Positions 1 to 10,674 of a stretch of 64,000 nt of DNA are shown piece by piece (positions within the stretch are counted from its first letter, which is position 1; the number at the start of each line of letters is the position of its first letter). This DNA is from Clonostachys chloroleuca (taxonomy: Eukaryota; Ascomycota; Sordariomycetes; Hypocreales; Bionectriaceae): NCBI GenBank assembly GCA_037952775.1, contig JBANAY010000004.1, forward strand, positions 14,570,001-14,634,000, in the 5' to 3' direction. The translations under genes and the position numbers were made by a program. Below the pieces are notes generated by a model that did not search any database, had not been told where the DNA came from, and saw only the letters and a list, made by a program, of their open reading frames with translations.

Positions 1-676
1 ATCCCCCTTGCATTCTGTCATTTGTTGATGAGACGGCTGCGCAAGGCAGTAAATGAAGACCAAGAAGATTAGAGGAAGATACATCATCCGAACGAATGAC
101 AACGTTGAGGCACAGGGTAGCTTTATTGAGCAACGCATACTGTTGCGGAAAGGTTGCCTTGTGAATGACCAGTTCGCCGCAACAGAAATGCCTGTGGACA
201 ACTGAGCAGCACTGTCGATGCTTTGCCTCCAAATTTGATGAGTGCTTAGCTTGTGTCACCAACAGGGCAAAACTACATTATTTAAAACACCTCTCTGCAA
301 AGGCTTCAGAGTATCAATACCTCGGGGTATTGACTGACTATAAGTGGCTATTTCTACAACAGCGTTACATAGCTTTTAATTTGCCTGGGCATTGGGCATT
401 GGTCAATCTGAATGCCAAGGGGCTGGCCTCTGACCCGTGAAATCATAGGAGATACCATGACTGATCACTCACTGCTCTCTGGTTATCTGACGGCCTCCTG
501 GACTGAACTATGGTCATTTCGGCCAGCCCAATTTGGCTGCGCCTGAGGTACATGAAATCAACGGCACGGCGAACCGAAACGGGCAATTTGAATGTGAAAT
601 ATACCTCTTTTTTCCCCTATGTACTAAATAAGACTGCTTCTACGTTTGCTAATTCCTCTTCTTCAAATCTACCAAC
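1..676. other. Intergenic region at the left edge, no gene seen
   Basis: Open frames here are short, have no recognisable motif and no signal of splicing. The last part is presumably the promoter of the LysM-type locus that follows. Nothing else can be supported. Confidence 0.5.
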
Positions 677-2188
677 ATGGCCATCGCCGCTCATCTTGCC
701 CTAGTTACCTTCTTGGTCGTTTCATTACGGTTGCAGCTCAGCCGCAACATGTCTCTGCCACGTCAGTCTCGAGAGATGAGAATGCCGGATTTCAACCAAT
801 CCCCCAGAGGCTTCTTAATGTAGTAGAATTGGACTCTAACTGCCAACGAGCCGCCAAGCAATTAATCAAATGTCACGAGGGAGTTGATGAGCTCGGGCGA
901 CGAGAATATCACGGCTCGCTAGGAGACAGTGGGCTGACTGATCTTGTCTGCGCTCCGTCGTGCAAACAAGCGTTGGTAACAGCTCGGGAGAACATAGAGA
1001 TGACTTGCGCCGGCTCTCCCAATCTCCTACCTGGCATGGCTGTTGTCTCCATCATTGACTCGATCCTAACGGGCTGGGAAGAAACCTGTCTCAAAGATGA
1101 ACAGCCGGGCGACTGTTGCAATCGTGAGTCTGTCCCTATGACTTTACTGTCTTGACCAAGTATAAGGATATTAAGAAACAATCCACCAGATATCATCGAT
1201 GCGTTGCAGGAGTACAAAAATATCGAAGACATGCCAGAGAAAGAGCTCTGCTCGTTCTGTTATGTAGCAAAGCTACGTCAGATGCAAAGGTCTGAACACT
1301 CCGCGTATGACCTAGAATATGCTGCTATGCTCGAGTTTGTAAATAAAAGTATTGTTCATCTCTATAATGCTTAGTTGTCTCATACTAACCTTGCTTTCAG
1401 TGTGTCGTATCGACAGTCCGATTGCGCCAAGACAGGAATTTCCTCCAGATAAAAGCTCATTGCTTAAGACTTGCTTCAGTGGCAAAACCATCGATACAAA
1501 GGACGGTGATTCATGCGATAGCATTGCTCTGACCAACTCAATCTCATAATCAATAGTTTACTACGTCAACCCCCCACCTGCTTGACTGCCGTAGCATTGA
1601 GAGTGGAATGGAACTCTGCCTGCCACAGGCCTGCACCACGTACACCGTCCAAGAACAGGAGGCTGCCGATTGCGTCGAGATAAGTATGGCTGGCGGCGAA
1701 GGGGGTGGTTGGATCTTATTGACCAGAATCTCATGCTCGATTCCCGCTGCACGAAGCTTTGGAGCACAGACCCCTTCTGGGGTCACGTCATTTGTATCAG
1801 TCCTCCAGGTGAAATATTCATCGACGAGATGAAGTCCGGCTTCAGCCAACACCCCGGGAGCGGCTACATGGGCGGCCCGGGAGGCTTTGGTGATGGTTAT
1901 AAACTCGACAGTCGTGCGAAACCATTGACAGAGCTTGCAAAAGGGACTACCAAGAGTTGCGTCCAGTATATCGAAGCAGCGGAGGGTTTGAGTTGCGCCG
2001 AATTGGTGGTGTCAGTTGACAGGGCTACGCCCATGGACCTATTTTTACAAATAAATCCGTCCCTCGGCAATGCCAGTCAATGCGATGAGAACTTAAAGCC
2101 CGGATTATCGTACTGCCTCAAGGTACACCCTCTTTGGTACGGATCGGCAGAGATGGATGACATGGAGGACGACTGGCAGGAAATGTAG
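677..2188 (+). pseudogene. LysM-domain secreted protein, decayed
   Basis: LysM proteins are secreted chitin-binding proteins of fungal walls or effectors. The likely start at 677 gives a hydrophobic signal peptide (MAIAAHLALVTFLVV). Introns fit at 1124-1189 and 1349-1400, the latter with a good TACTAAC branch site. LysM-like stretches are visible: GKTIDTKDGDSCDSIA near 1480, ACTTYTVQ...ADCVEI near 1630-1680, and a C-terminal module (SCAELV...INPSLG...LKPGLSYCLK) near 1990-2120. The reading frame is broken four times: between signal peptide and mature part (about 715-730), at an in-frame TAA (1547-1549) inside a LysM, in a C6 run near 1570-1575, and near 1672 where the frame jumps without room for an intron. 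The cysteine spacing survives on both sides of every break, so decay looks recent. Alternative: sequence errors, but the TAA is not an indel. Confidence 0.7.
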
Positions 2189-2464
2189 ATTTTCTGATGA
2201 GTTCTGGCGGCTGGAACCGGTACCCGACCAGATTTTCATAACAGGCACAGGCAATAGAATGATCATGACTGGGTTATTTGTAGCAGCCTAGAGTCGGTGG
2301 TCAGCTGGTCGCCCCTAAGCGTATTTCGTATTAGCTCTGGCCTTATCTTGTCGCCTAAAGAATGATTTTAAATGTGGTGCAAAATGCTGCCCACTTTGGT
2401 CTTTGCTCAATTTATTAGTACCTTCCGTGGTGCAATACTAAGAGCCACAAGATCCGGTTGCAAG

Positions 2465-3388
2465 ATGGCCAAGTTCGGCTTCTTCCAGTATCTGCGCCTG
2501 AAATGCACCGTCGTCCTCTTCAGGGCTGTGGCCTGGCTTGCTCAGCGTTCTGTCTCTGGGTACACCCTCACTGAGCCGGCCGAGAGGAAGCTCAGAAGGA
2601 TCCCTGGAAGCTCCGCCGGAAGTTATATCAACGTTTGGGTCTATATCCCTCCTGGTGTCAACTTTTCTCGTCGCCCAGCCGTCCTTGTCAACTGGCACGG
2701 GAGCGGGTTCGTGCTCCCGGGGTTCGGTCTCGATCATCTGTGGTGTGCTAGAGTCGCGCAGGAATGTGGCATATACGTGGTGGATGCCGACTACAGGAAG
2801 GGCCCTGAGGATCCATTTCCTGCGGCCGTTGAAGACGCTGAGGCCGTGTTGAGATGGGTAGCAGCCTCAGACCTGTTTGATGAGAAGCGCATCGCGGTCT
2901 CGGGATTCAGCTCAGGCGCGAATCTGGCCTTGGTTGCCGCTTCCGTGCTGCGAGAGAAGCTCACTATGGTGGACATCAAGATCCCAGTAGCATTCTATCC
3001 CGTCACGAACAAGGCCGCAGATCCGGAGCAGAAGGTCGCGCCCCAGTCCAACAAGCCCGTCCCCGCCGGCATCTCCCGCATCTTCAACGACTGCTATGTA
3101 CCTGATGTCGCGGTCCGAAGCGACCCAAGGGTCTCACCCGAGTTTGCAGACCCAGATTCCTTCCCAGAGCGCGTCACAATCCTGACAGCTGCTGGGGATA
3201 ATCTTGCGCCTGAAGGGAATGCGCTCGCCACTAAGCTGGACAACGGGCATAGAAAGGTGGTCACTCGCATGTTTGATGATGTCAATCACGGGTTTGACAA
3301 AGGCTGTGCCAAGGGGTCTGTAGCGGAGAGGGCAAGAGATGAGGCATACTCTTTAGCTATCGCTAGTCTAAAAGAGGCTCTTGCCTGA
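2465..3388 (+). CDS. Alpha/beta hydrolase, HSL-like esterase/lipase
   Basis: Single-exon gene of about 307 residues from the ATG at 2465 (AAGATGGCC context); an upstream in-frame ATG at 2372 would add 31 residues and cannot be excluded. It resembles the hormone-sensitive-lipase/arylacetamide-deacetylase family (alpha/beta hydrolase fold 3). HGSGF stands for the oxyanion-hole HGGGF motif, GFSSG for the nucleophile elbow, and DNLAPE and NHGF supply the probable catalytic Asp and His. The N-terminus has a hydrophobic stretch that may be a membrane anchor. The gene converges on the MFS transporter that follows. It may hydrolyse esters or lactones; the substrate is unknown. It is intact, in contrast to both neighbours. 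Confidence 0.88.
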   Translation: MAKFGFFQYLRLKCTVVLFRAVAWLAQRSVSGYTLTEPAERKLRRIPGSSAGSYINVWVYIPPGVNFSRRPAVLVNWHGSGFVLPGFGLDHLWCARVAQECGIYVVDADYRKGPEDPFPAAVEDAEAVLRWVAASDLFDEKRIAVSGFSSGANLALVAASVLREKLTMVDIKIPVAFYPVTNKAADPEQKVAPQSNKPVPAGISRIFNDCYVPDVAVRSDPRVSPEFADPDSFPERVTILTAAGDNLAPEGNALATKLDNGHRKVVTRMFDDVNHGFDKGCAKGSVAERARDEAYSLAIASLKEALA

Positions 3389-3741
3389 TCTTTTCTACAC
3401 CTTCATTTTGTTTCTCAAGCATCAAATGATAGATCCCCCATCAATCCCATTCAAAATTCTTGATTTTTCAGAAAATCATTACATTCACTAGCCATAGCAG
3501 AATGAGTTTAGTAATATCGCATGCTCCTGCCCCTACGCAGGAACCATAATCAAACCTCGACCGAAATTTGGTCATCATTATCCTGAGAAGCTACTAGAAA
3601 GATTCCTAGACGGCAATAACAGAACTTGGATGATAAAATGATGCAAAAGATTGGTCACATTACTCTTTTGGAGGCCTGATATATAAGTACATAGTACAAT
3701 ATGAATACAGTCCACTATCAGCTCATTTTGTCTGCCGTCGT
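3389..3741. other. Intergenic, convergent 3' ends
   Basis: AT-rich spacer between the hydrolase and the convergent transporter. It presumably holds both 3' UTRs. No gene seen. Confidence 0.5.
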
Positions 3742-5518
3742 TCAAACACGCTCCTCGATGTGCTTCGAGTTAACAGAGTCCGCGTCCTTCAGGTCCTCCA
3801 ATTGCGTCCGAATATGGGGCTTCAGATCGTCGGCCGTTGGGTAAGCGACCTTATAAACAGTATACCACGGTCTCTCAAACAGCTTGTCCATGCTCTCCAG
3901 AGACCTGCCCGATGTCTCAGGCATAGCAAAGAACACGTATATCAGGGACACGCAGCAGATGGACAGGAAAAAGATGAAGGCGCCGAATCTTTGAGTTGCC
4001 TCCAGGAGAGAAGGCATTGCCTTGGAGCACCCAAAGTACATGGCCCAGTGGACTGCCATCAGGATGGCGACGTTGATGGAGCGAATGCGAAGTGGGAAGA
4101 CCTCGGCTGAAACAAGATGTGGAATGGAAAACCACCCGATGGACCAAGCGACAGCGTGGAAGTAGATGGAAACAATGGCAGCCCGACTAGCACCCATGGC
4201 AGAAGCGCTAGCTTCGATCTTTTCAACAGACCAGCCGTTTGTTACTCCAAGATAGCCTCCCACGTAAGCTAGTGTTAGTATCTGCATGGTAATACCTGTC
4301 ATGAGAGAGCGACGGCGGCCGATGAAGTCGATCACGAAGACGGAGAACAGCAACACGGACACAAATTTGACAATGGCGTAGATGCCGGTTGCCAGGAATC
4401 GGGACTCGGTTCCCTTGATTCCTAAGTATCCGAAGATTGTTGGGCTGTATTGTGTGATGGCGTTGGCACCGCTCCATTGGCTGAAGACGTGGGCGGCGAA
4501 CATCAAGATAAAGCGGCGTCTATTTGGCAAGTCGGTGAAGGTCTCTTTGATCAGATCGAATGTGCTTGCTCCTGCGACGATCTCGATCTCATGGTTAAGC
4601 TGGGCTTCCATGCCTTCGAACTCGGCCTGGACATAAGGGTGGCCTTCTGGCAGCCCTCTGAATTTGCACAGTGTGGCAAGCGCTTGAGATCTCTTGTTCT
4701 TCATAAGAAGGAATCGTGGTGTCTCAGGAGTAAAGAAGCAGCCTACGCCCCAAATGACAGCCGGGATGACTTGAAGTACTGTCGGGAGCTGCCACTGCAA
4801 ATTCGTGCCGGAGTGGTACTTGGTAACGCCGTAGTTGAAGAAGAAGCCGAAAACAACGCCGAGTTGCTGGCAGCAGGTATATTGCAAGGTACATAGACCA
4901 CGAATCGAAGCTGGGGCAATCTGATGAAACAGAATAAAGTCAGCTGTGTTTGCTCTTTCTGCTATAAGAAGCCTCGAGAAGATCAACGTACCTCTGCGAT
5001 GTAGATCGATGGTAGCACTGTGGTCGCACCGATGCCCATGCCAGCTATTATTCGAGTCATGTAGAGAACCGCCATGCTGCCATTGCTGAATGTTTGTCCA
5101 AAAATACCTCCAATATAAACAATCGTAAACATGAGGAACGTGAATTTTCGGCCGAATCGCTAAGTGAGCCAAACACAGGCGAGACAGCCGAAGACAGCAC
5201 CAGCAGTGGCAATGGAGACGATCCAACCCTTTGTAGACGCAAATTCTTTATCGGACTGATTTTTAAGACCGAATCGGCTCAGGAAAATATCCATGACGAC
5301 AACCGAGGCAATATTTCCTAGAAGGGAAGTGTGAGAGCTTGGAAACCTAAGAGAGACATAGAAAGACATAGAAGACTCAACGAACCTTCATCAAAGCCCT
5401 TCGCAACACCGGAGAAACTCCAGATACAAGTGCAGGCTAGGAGATACCAGTTGAAGATCTCCCGAGGGCTATCTTTGATGGCCTTCTTGGTGGCCGCAAT
5501 CATGTTTGGCTTCGCCAT
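3742..5518 (-). pseudogene. MFS sugar-type transporter with one in-frame TAG
   Basis: Model: complement of 3742-4920, 4992-5317 and 5386-5518; introns 4921-4991 and 5318-5385 have GT..AG ends and keep frame exactly. The 545-codon product has 12-TM sugar-porter features: a conserved N-terminus ending in CTCIWSFSGVAKGFDEG, PETPRFLL after TM6, QWSGANAITQYSP in TM7, and PETSGRSLESMD after TM12. It looks like fungal quinate/hexose-type porters. Codon 97 (5160-5162) is TAG, directly before RFGRK, that is, inside the signature loop between TM2 and TM3 where families usually have D. No splice pair can remove it without deleting TM2. The rest is undamaged, so this is a very recent pseudogene, a strain-specific null or a readthrough case. 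Start chosen at MAKPN (5518); an upstream ATG at 5584 is less likely. It is divergent from the lactonase-like gene at 6567. Confidence 0.72.
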
Positions 5519-6566
5519 GATCAAGGAGCTTTGTTTCTGTGGAGTAGCAGTGACGGCAAAGGGTTGGAGAGCTACAAACCACACGCTCTTGCTAACACAT
5601 TAGAAAACAAGACGTGGTCGACTCACTGTTTATACTACGAGATTCCCCACATGAAAGCGGAGGAGCGGGGGCATCCAGAACGCTCATCAAGTGGGTAAGT
5701 CTGGAGTATGTGTACGGGGCGGTGCGGAGAAAGGGTGGTGAGATATTTCAGAAAGGAGGTGTTGGTGTTGAAGGCATCGCGTCGAAGTCCGATAGATGAC
5801 AAAGGGGAAGCTCGGGGCCCAGCACCGCGCAGGATGTTAGCCGAGACACCACTCTGCAGCCGCGTTCCTCAGAGCAACCGTAACAGCAACTAACACAGCT
5901 CGGTCTTGAGTGGGAAGGATACGAGAGAAGAAAAGCCAATTAATTTCACCTTTGCAAACATAAACCGTGCCTTTCTTACCAATCCGATACAATACTCGCC
6001 GCTTTCAACTTTGCCTGTAGAGTGTGACGGAATTAGCAGTTCAGTCGCAGGTCCTCCGTCAATGCGACCCAATGATTCAACCATGGGAAAATTGGATCGA
6101 ATGAACTAGGGGCAGAATGAGATCGTCGGGCCGAGCCCGAGTAATGAGGTTCTTCACCCGTCGGACCTCCTCCGATGCCTCCACAATGTGTTGCCTGCAC
6201 TGGGGAAGACGGGCACTTTTCCCCAGACTTGTCGCGATTCATGGCCTCGAGTGCGTTACCCCGCACTGATATGTCACTACTAATTTGTATGGGATTTTGT
6301 GTCAGTCAGTCATCAGTTCTAAATCTGGTCTGGTTGGGGTGACCTCGTCGGTGGTGGCCCGAGGTGTCTGGATCCTCTCTTCCTCCGCACTCGATGTCCC
6401 TGTCTCCCAAGCAAGGCGACCGAGATCGGACAACAATCCAATTTCAACCTGGAAGACAGATATTCATAGTCGCCCAAGAAACAGGGACCAGAAATTTGCG
6501 CCATAGTCTCGGACCTTCCATCCTTTTATCTCGAGAGAAGAAAGCCTAAAGAAGCAATCAGCCAAC
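5519..6566. promoter_or_regulatory. Shared intergenic region of divergent MFS and lactonase-like genes
   Basis: About 1 kb between two divergent starts. It would serve as a bidirectional promoter if the two genes are co-regulated. The small open frames inside look like chance. I cannot name binding sites with confidence. Confidence 0.4.
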
Positions 6567-7544
6567 ATGAACTTCTACCCACCGCCGCCTGTGATCAAGG
6601 CCGAAGTATACCTACGTATCCCCGACGATAAGAGGTGCCTTGGCCAAGACTCGGAGTGGACGGGCGGGTTTGCCAGAACCTTCCAACACATCTTCCTCGA
6701 GGGACCAGTAGTTGATGACAAAGGGAACATATATGTTGTCGATATACCCTATGGCCGGATACTGAAGGTAGATGGCGAGAAGAGTGTAACTGTGTGTTGC
6801 ACATGGGACGGAGAACCAAATGGTTTGGTTGGTACAAAGGATGGAACCCTTCTGGTGGCAGATTATAAACAGGTAATGCACTCGCCGTCGGCATCGTTCC
6901 AAAGCTAACGTACCTCCCTGTAGGGAATCCTTGAATTCAGCCCGAAAACAGGAGAGGTCAAACCTAAGTTGACGAGGAAAAACCTGGAAAGATTCAAGGG
7001 GCCAAATGATCTGATAGTCGACTCAAAAGGCAATCTATACTTCACAGACCAAGGTCAGACGAGCATCACCGACCAGACAGGCAAGGTCTACCGCTTATCA
7101 CCAGATGGAAAGCTGGATACTTTGGTAGACAATGGTGTGTCTCCAAATGGACTTGTCTTATCCTTGAACGAGCGCTTTCTGTATGTCGCCATGACCAGAG
7201 CCAACCAGGTTTGGAGGCTACCTCTCCACCCAGACGGCACCACGTCCAAGGGCGGGGTCTTCTTTACTTCGTTTGGGAATGTCGGTCCTGATGGGCTGGC
7301 TCTCGACGAGGAAGGAAATCTTTTCGTTTGCCACCCGAGTCTAGGCTCTATCTTTGTTGTCGATTCGGATGGTCTTCCCAAGGCCCGAATTATTAGCCGC
7401 TCACCTGGTATCAATCTGACAAACTGCTGCTTCGGAGGACCTGAGCATAAGACTCTTTATATCACTGATAGCCTGGAGGGGAATATCCAAAAGGTTGAAT
7501 GGCATTGCCGTGGAGCAGTTCCCGCTCCAAGATTGGAGTCATAG
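6567..7544 (+). CDS. SMP-30/gluconolactonase-like beta-propeller protein
   Basis: Exons 6567-6872 and 6924-7544; intron 6873-6923 (51 nt) is in frame and joins DYKQ to GILEF. The product is about 308 residues. SMP-30/LRE-type six-bladed propellers hydrolyse sugar or other lactones with a bound divalent metal. Visible family marks are LEGPVVDDKGNIYVVDI, GEPNGLV, KGPNDLIVDSKGNLYFTD, GVSPNGLVLS, NVGPDGLALDEEGNLFV and a terminal TLYITDS blade. E in LEGP and N/D in the later loops are the likely metal ligands. It is divergent from a sugar-type transporter, which suggests uptake and lactone cleavage of a carbohydrate or aromatic acid, but that link is inference. The gene is intact. Confidence 0.88.
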
Positions 7545-8149
7545 GGCCTTCTACTGTTTGAGTCACCGTGATAAGTATTCAGGGCTGATATTATGGCATT
7601 ACATATCCTGTCAGCATTTTTCAGAAGCACATGTAAGACTTGGCGGGGACTAGTTCCAAAGACGTTGCACATGAGCCGGTATCAAGCTTTGCCGACATGA
7701 TATAAAAGTCTGGATGAGTGACTTAAGAAATCATTTCTTTTCTCTCTATAACGTTATCTATTTTAATCTGGCTCACAGTAATAATATTTTCAAAAATCAG
7801 GGGAAAGCGAGTGTCCTTTCATTTCACCTGAGGCGACCTCTAGGGTAGGGCTATGAGAAATCTCACCTATGATGGGGAAGCCCTCATTTCTTGACCAATC
7901 ATGACTCTCCAACAAGCACGCGACCCCGGCAAATTCATTAGACCTCATCCTTGTTGACGTTCCTCAATTGCCGATTACGACGACTAGTGCTGAGTTTAGG
8001 ATTGCCTTCTCGGCCGGCTCTGCCGCTATACGACCCTGCAGCATCGTCGCTGACGTACCTGTAGTTATAACTTTGCCTATCCGTCCTCCACGTGGAAAGT
8101 CTTTCTCTTTAACCCTCAAGCTACGAAATTCAAACGCCAAACAGCCAAG
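7545..8149. other. Intergenic, no gene seen
   Basis: Spacer holding the 3' flank of the lactonase-like gene and the promoter of the secreted chorismate-mutase-like gene. No supported feature. Confidence 0.5.
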
Positions 8150-8692
8150 ATGCGCACCTCTGCCATCATCTTCACCCCCTTCCTGGCTGCCGTAGTAGCC
8201 AGTTGCAAATATACCAACGCAACCTGCCACTTCGTACCTTCGACCAACGCCACTGCCTCCAACTATCCCGGAGCCGACAATCAGACATTCCCATACAATG
8301 TGAACGTCCTCTCCGAAGTCCCTGTGGCAGATATCTGCACCTCGGCCAGCGGCAGCGTTGCAAATGAATTGGCCTGTGCCCGCAAGTACATCGACGCCAT
8401 TGATGAACAGATGGCTTTTCTGTATGCTCGACGTCTCGGATATGCGGCCGTGGCGGGGCATGCCAAGTATCGCAACGGTACCGACCTTAACGACCCGAGC
8501 CGCAACGAAGTTGTGGCCGAGGGCATGGCACGGCGCGTGGTCAAGTATGGCGGGAGCGAGGAGGTGGGACGGGTGATGGGCGGCGAAGGCTGCCAGATCT
8601 ATGCCAGTCTAATCTACGAGGCCGAGAACATCCGGGCTGTGTGCGACCCCGACTTTGAGGAGGAATTTGCCCGACCTTGTGATGTGGTCTAA
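8150..8692 (+). CDS. Secreted chorismate-mutase-like protein (AroQ type)
   Basis: Single exon, 180 residues, with a signal peptide (MRTSAIIFTPFLAAVVASC). The mature region has the AroQ helical pattern: ARKYIDAIDEQMAFLYARRLGY, then K in HAKYRNG, then LNDPSRNEVVAEGMAR, where R-x2-ID-x2-D, R, K and DPxRxxxV match active-site positions of AroQ mutases. Chorismate mutase converts chorismate to prephenate; exported versions are known in bacteria and in plant-associated fungi (Cmu1 of Ustilago), where they are proposed to lower host chorismate. Asn-glycosylation sequons (NAT, NRT-like) lie after the signal peptide. R in DPSRNE replaces the usual R-E pair only by adding N, so activity is plausible but untested. 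Four Cys in the mature part may form disulphides. Confidence 0.8.
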   Translation: MRTSAIIFTPFLAAVVASCKYTNATCHFVPSTNATASNYPGADNQTFPYNVNVLSEVPVADICTSASGSVANELACARKYIDAIDEQMAFLYARRLGYAAVAGHAKYRNGTDLNDPSRNEVVAEGMARRVVKYGGSEEVGRVMGGEGCQIYASLIYEAENIRAVCDPDFEEEFARPCDVV

Positions 8693-9090
8693 GCCAAACC
8701 TTATCTTGACAGCTGTGGGACGAAATAAGATGCAGATGCGATAAAGGTGACTCAAATGCCGAGCAATACTCGTATACCTGTGTTCTTTGTGGCCGCTTGG
8801 CATCCTCGCACATGTGAACCGCGGCAAGTTAGTGTGAAGCAGAAAGCTTGCTCTAATTACTTGACTCAATCTTAGAGTTTAAGAGGCCACTCTGTAAAAT
8901 AAAGAATATAAAGAATACTGTTAAGAATACACTTCTTCCTGTCGACTAAATTTATATTATTTGGAGTAAATGGTACGACCTCCCTAGCAAGTAATAGGAC
9001 CATTTTGAACCTAGGAACAGGTCCTGGAAAATCAATTAACCGTTTAGAACAATCTTCAAAACAAAACAATTCGCTTGTATTGTTTTAGTT
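8693..9090. other. Intergenic, convergent 3' ends
   Basis: Spacer between two convergent small secreted-protein genes. No gene seen. Confidence 0.5.
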
Positions 9091-9591
9091 TTACCGCTCA
9101 TCCCAACCCGGGCATGTATCTGGAGCAGGATCGATCCTGAAATGGTCAGTTACGCGAACAAAGGATTTTACAACTCAGCGCAGGAGGATGACTTGCTTGT
9201 AGCGCCAGTGTCCGTACAACACGTTACTCCCCTGCGGGCAGTTGTAGATCTCATCTGAGAGCCAGCGGTAGCACTCCTCTCTACTAAGCTTCTTAAGATG
9301 GTCGGGGCTCTTCCCTGAGAGGTGGAATAAAAGCTTTACATGCTTGTGACGGCTGAGGTTGTAACATCGTATACGGTATTCAGCCCTTTTGAAGATGCCG
9401 TGGAAGTCACTCTCGCAAGCTTTCCGGGCCACGACGAGGGCCTCGCCCTTTTCATCGCCCCACACCACTCCATCGTTGAGGCAATAGTGGGTCTCGTGAT
9501 TCTGCACAATATCATCAGGCTTGGCGATTGACGCAGCAGAGGCCAAGCTGAGGTAGTGGAGGGCGACAAAGAGGGCAGCGGAGGGCTTCAT
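9091..9591 (-). CDS. Small secreted cysteine-containing protein, GC-AG intron
   Basis: Model: complement of 9091-9136 and 9197-9591, 146 residues. Signal peptide MKPSAALFVALHYLSLASA, then a mature domain with cysteines in HYCLNDG, KACESD, RIRCYN, EECYRW, YNCPQG and DTCPGW. The intron 9137-9196 starts with GC (donor GCAAGT, strongly consensus-like) and ends with CAG. Using it joins GHWRYK to IDPAPDTCPGWDER, restoring a sixth cysteine and the W-x-Y-x-x-DP ending seen in some fungal small secreted proteins. Without splicing the frame ends at VILLR after 138 residues. Function is unknown; size, secretion and even cysteine count are effector-like. Expression evidence for the GC donor would settle the 3' end. 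Confidence 0.75.
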
Positions 9592-10674
9592 CTTGCAAGC
9601 GCAAAATGAAATATCAAATGATTGAAAGTAAATTCGATCAATGAGTGGAGAATACTAGGATATGGGTATTGAGGTATGTATTTATTGTTTTGATCCGTGA
9701 GTTGAAGTGGTGTAAAACGAGTATGAGGCTGGGTGAAAGAGGGGTAGGATAAATAGTGATCTGACGAGCAGCTCATCCAAATGGCAAGTGAGTTGTTCGT
9801 ATGAAGGTTGATAGAGTTTCCTTCTACGTGGCTGCAGCTAGCAGAGCTTATTTTTGCCTTTGTAGTCATTGTGTCAAGATGTCAGGTCCAGCGTGTTGCA
9901 TTGCTGGGGTTTTTACTTTATACTCGAAGTTTCATCAGATCTTGAACTTCTCTGCTATCTGAAATAGAAAATATGTTCATCTCTTGCATTCCAAAAGACT
10001 TGCCTTTTGAGAATTTATTAATAGATCCCATAACCGTTCTCAACCCATTCATCCTTTGTCTGAATCAAAATTTCTTAGTCTGTTTCCCATCTTTTTTTTG
10101 CTTGCATAAGTCATGTAGCGTTAATTTCCATGGCCTTTGCTCCACCATTCCTTGAGTGAGATAGGGATAACGAACGATGGGAAGTCAAGCAATGGCTTAT
10201 GTCTCATTTTGGCTACCCAGCCCATCAACGCTTGTAGGCGAGAGGTAGAATCACCACAGGCCGATACCTGAAGGAATGTTGTAGAAAGGGCTTTTGTTAG
10301 TTTGGAAAAATCCTTTCAGGATTACGGTCTTTTGTTCAAATGCTGATGGCTTGATGGATAGTATGTCGTGAACGCATAAGCGTCGGAGGGTTAAGGAGCC
10401 CGACTGAGACACCCTCGTCAGCTTCAATCTAGGCCGATTCCGAACGCCGAATCGATGTCTCAAACCTTTCACCGAACCGGTCAATGAGCATCAGACTAAA
10501 GAACGCTAGAGGAGGTGAGAGTACCTAAGCTTGCTGCGTGAGTCGGTGACTAGGCCTCAGGGGGTAAACTTTAAAGAGGTTTGACGTGCCGGATCCGTCG
10601 TATAATGCACTGTAAAACTCAGGCTGACCTGATCTCCTCTTGCCAACGAATGATTCCAGTTTCTACAAGCAACC
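9592..10674. other. Intergenic between divergent genes, no gene seen
   Basis: About 1.1 kb between the small secreted protein and the GDSL esterase, which are divergently transcribed. AT-rich near 9950-10150. No coding signal with family resemblance. Confidence 0.5.

Noticed and set aside
4450..4896. Plus-strand ORF of 148 codons inside the sugar transporter
   Set aside because: Antisense shadow of the conserved transporter coding sequence.
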